From Crocinitomicaceae bacterium (GTDB taxonomy: Bacteria; Bacteroidota; Bacteroidia; Flavobacteriales_D; Crocinitomicaceae): a stretch of 6,143 nt of DNA. The translations under genes were made by a program, and so were the position numbers. The stretch spans positions 1 through 6,143 of the forward strand of contig WTIB01000211.1 in the NCBI GenBank assembly GCA_011522905.1, in the 5' to 3' direction. A model generated the notes under the pieces. The model saw nothing but the letters and a program-made list of their open reading frames with translations. It was not told where the DNA came from and searched no databases. Shown in pieces: positions 5,892 through 6,143 of this stretch; the stretch's first letter is position 1; each line of letters starts with the position of its first letter.

Positions 5892-6143
5892 TAATCAGAC
5901 TTTTTTATTATTCGTAATTTTTGTTTGCCCAGCTGACTCTTTTCAGTGGCAATATAAATTTGATTATCATCCCCTACACAGATGGCTTCCCATTGCTGAA
6001 GCCTTCCAATTCTCATCTTCTGTTCTAAATTAAATTTAAAATTACTCCATCTAAATATGTATATATGTCTATATGTTAAAACATAAAGTTTATCTTCTTT
6101 GAAGTCACATCCCGTCACTGAACCTCCAATCCAGGAATTTCCT
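5891..6143 (-). CDS. C-terminal fragment of a probable beta-propeller-like protein, cut by the window edge
   Basis: An open frame runs from the right edge to the TAG at 5893-5891, giving 83 in-window residues. A GTG at 6118 could be read as a start, but the frame stays open through that codon to the edge with coherent sequence (GNSWIGGSVTGCDF), so the gene almost certainly begins outside. The residues show repeated short strands typical of propeller blades: VTGCDFKEDKLYVLTYRHIYIFRW, then QQWEAICVGDDNQIYIATE and KQKLRIIKK. The pattern VTG.D....L.VLTY...IF followed by QWEAI...D...IYI..E resembles the final blades of beta-propeller proteins of the SdiA-regulated/phytase-like type seen in Bacteroidota, but this is from memory and weak. 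The N-terminus, including any signal peptide, is not visible. The stop overlaps the GTG start of the HAD gene by one base. Confidence 0.68.
   Translation of the reverse strand, partial: GNSWIGGSVTGCDFKEDKLYVLTYRHIYIFRWSNFKFNLEQKMRIGRLQQWEAICVGDDNQIYIATEKSQLGKQKLRIIKKSD

Noticed and set aside
6055..6076. Repeated ATATGT-like units, as a short tandem repeat
   Set aside because: They fall inside the coding frame of the propeller-like fragment and encode the tyrosine/isoleucine-rich strand YRHIYIF; the copies are imperfect and too few.

Overview
The window looks like ordinary chromosomal core genome from a low-GC member of the Bacteroidota, most likely a flavobacterium-like lineage. The evidence is a bacterial kynurenine 3-monooxygenase, a short (313-residue) QueG, secreted proteins of unknown family, a perfect Bacteroidota-type -7 promoter element (TAnnTTTG) upstream of ruvB, and mostly absent Shine-Dalgarno sequences. 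Genus and species cannot be read from this sequence alone. I see no mobile element, CRISPR array, rRNA or tRNA.

Layout. On the plus strand, the last 39 codons of metF (methylenetetrahydrofolate reductase) are followed with no gap by a 181-residue exported protein of unknown function. Everything else is on the minus strand. In transcription order (right to left) it reads: the C-terminal part of a probable beta-propeller-like protein cut by the window edge; a HAD phosphatase resembling E. coli YniC/HxpB, whose GTG start shares one base with the preceding stop; a hairpin and U-tract that look like an intrinsic terminator; a Bacteroidota-type promoter; ruvB (GTG start); queG one base after ruvB; a 66-base gap; a small single-membrane-segment protein; kmo; and a 295-residue exported, possibly outer-membrane beta-barrel protein whose start overlaps the kmo stop as ATGA. 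The plus-strand and minus-strand blocks converge at 663-666, where two stop codons overlap.

How the genes relate. RuvB drives Holliday-junction branch migration, and QueG performs the last step of queuosine formation in tRNA. Their tight spacing implies co-transcription but not a shared pathway. KMO makes 3-hydroxykynurenine, in these bacteria usually for de novo NAD synthesis from tryptophan. No other kynurenine-pathway gene is present. Its two close neighbours (a small membrane protein upstream, an exported protein translationally coupled downstream) are unexplained and are the most interesting part of the window. The gene-free stretches are all shorter than 70 bases. I found no convincing new biological system; the findings are mostly about gene architecture and expression signals.
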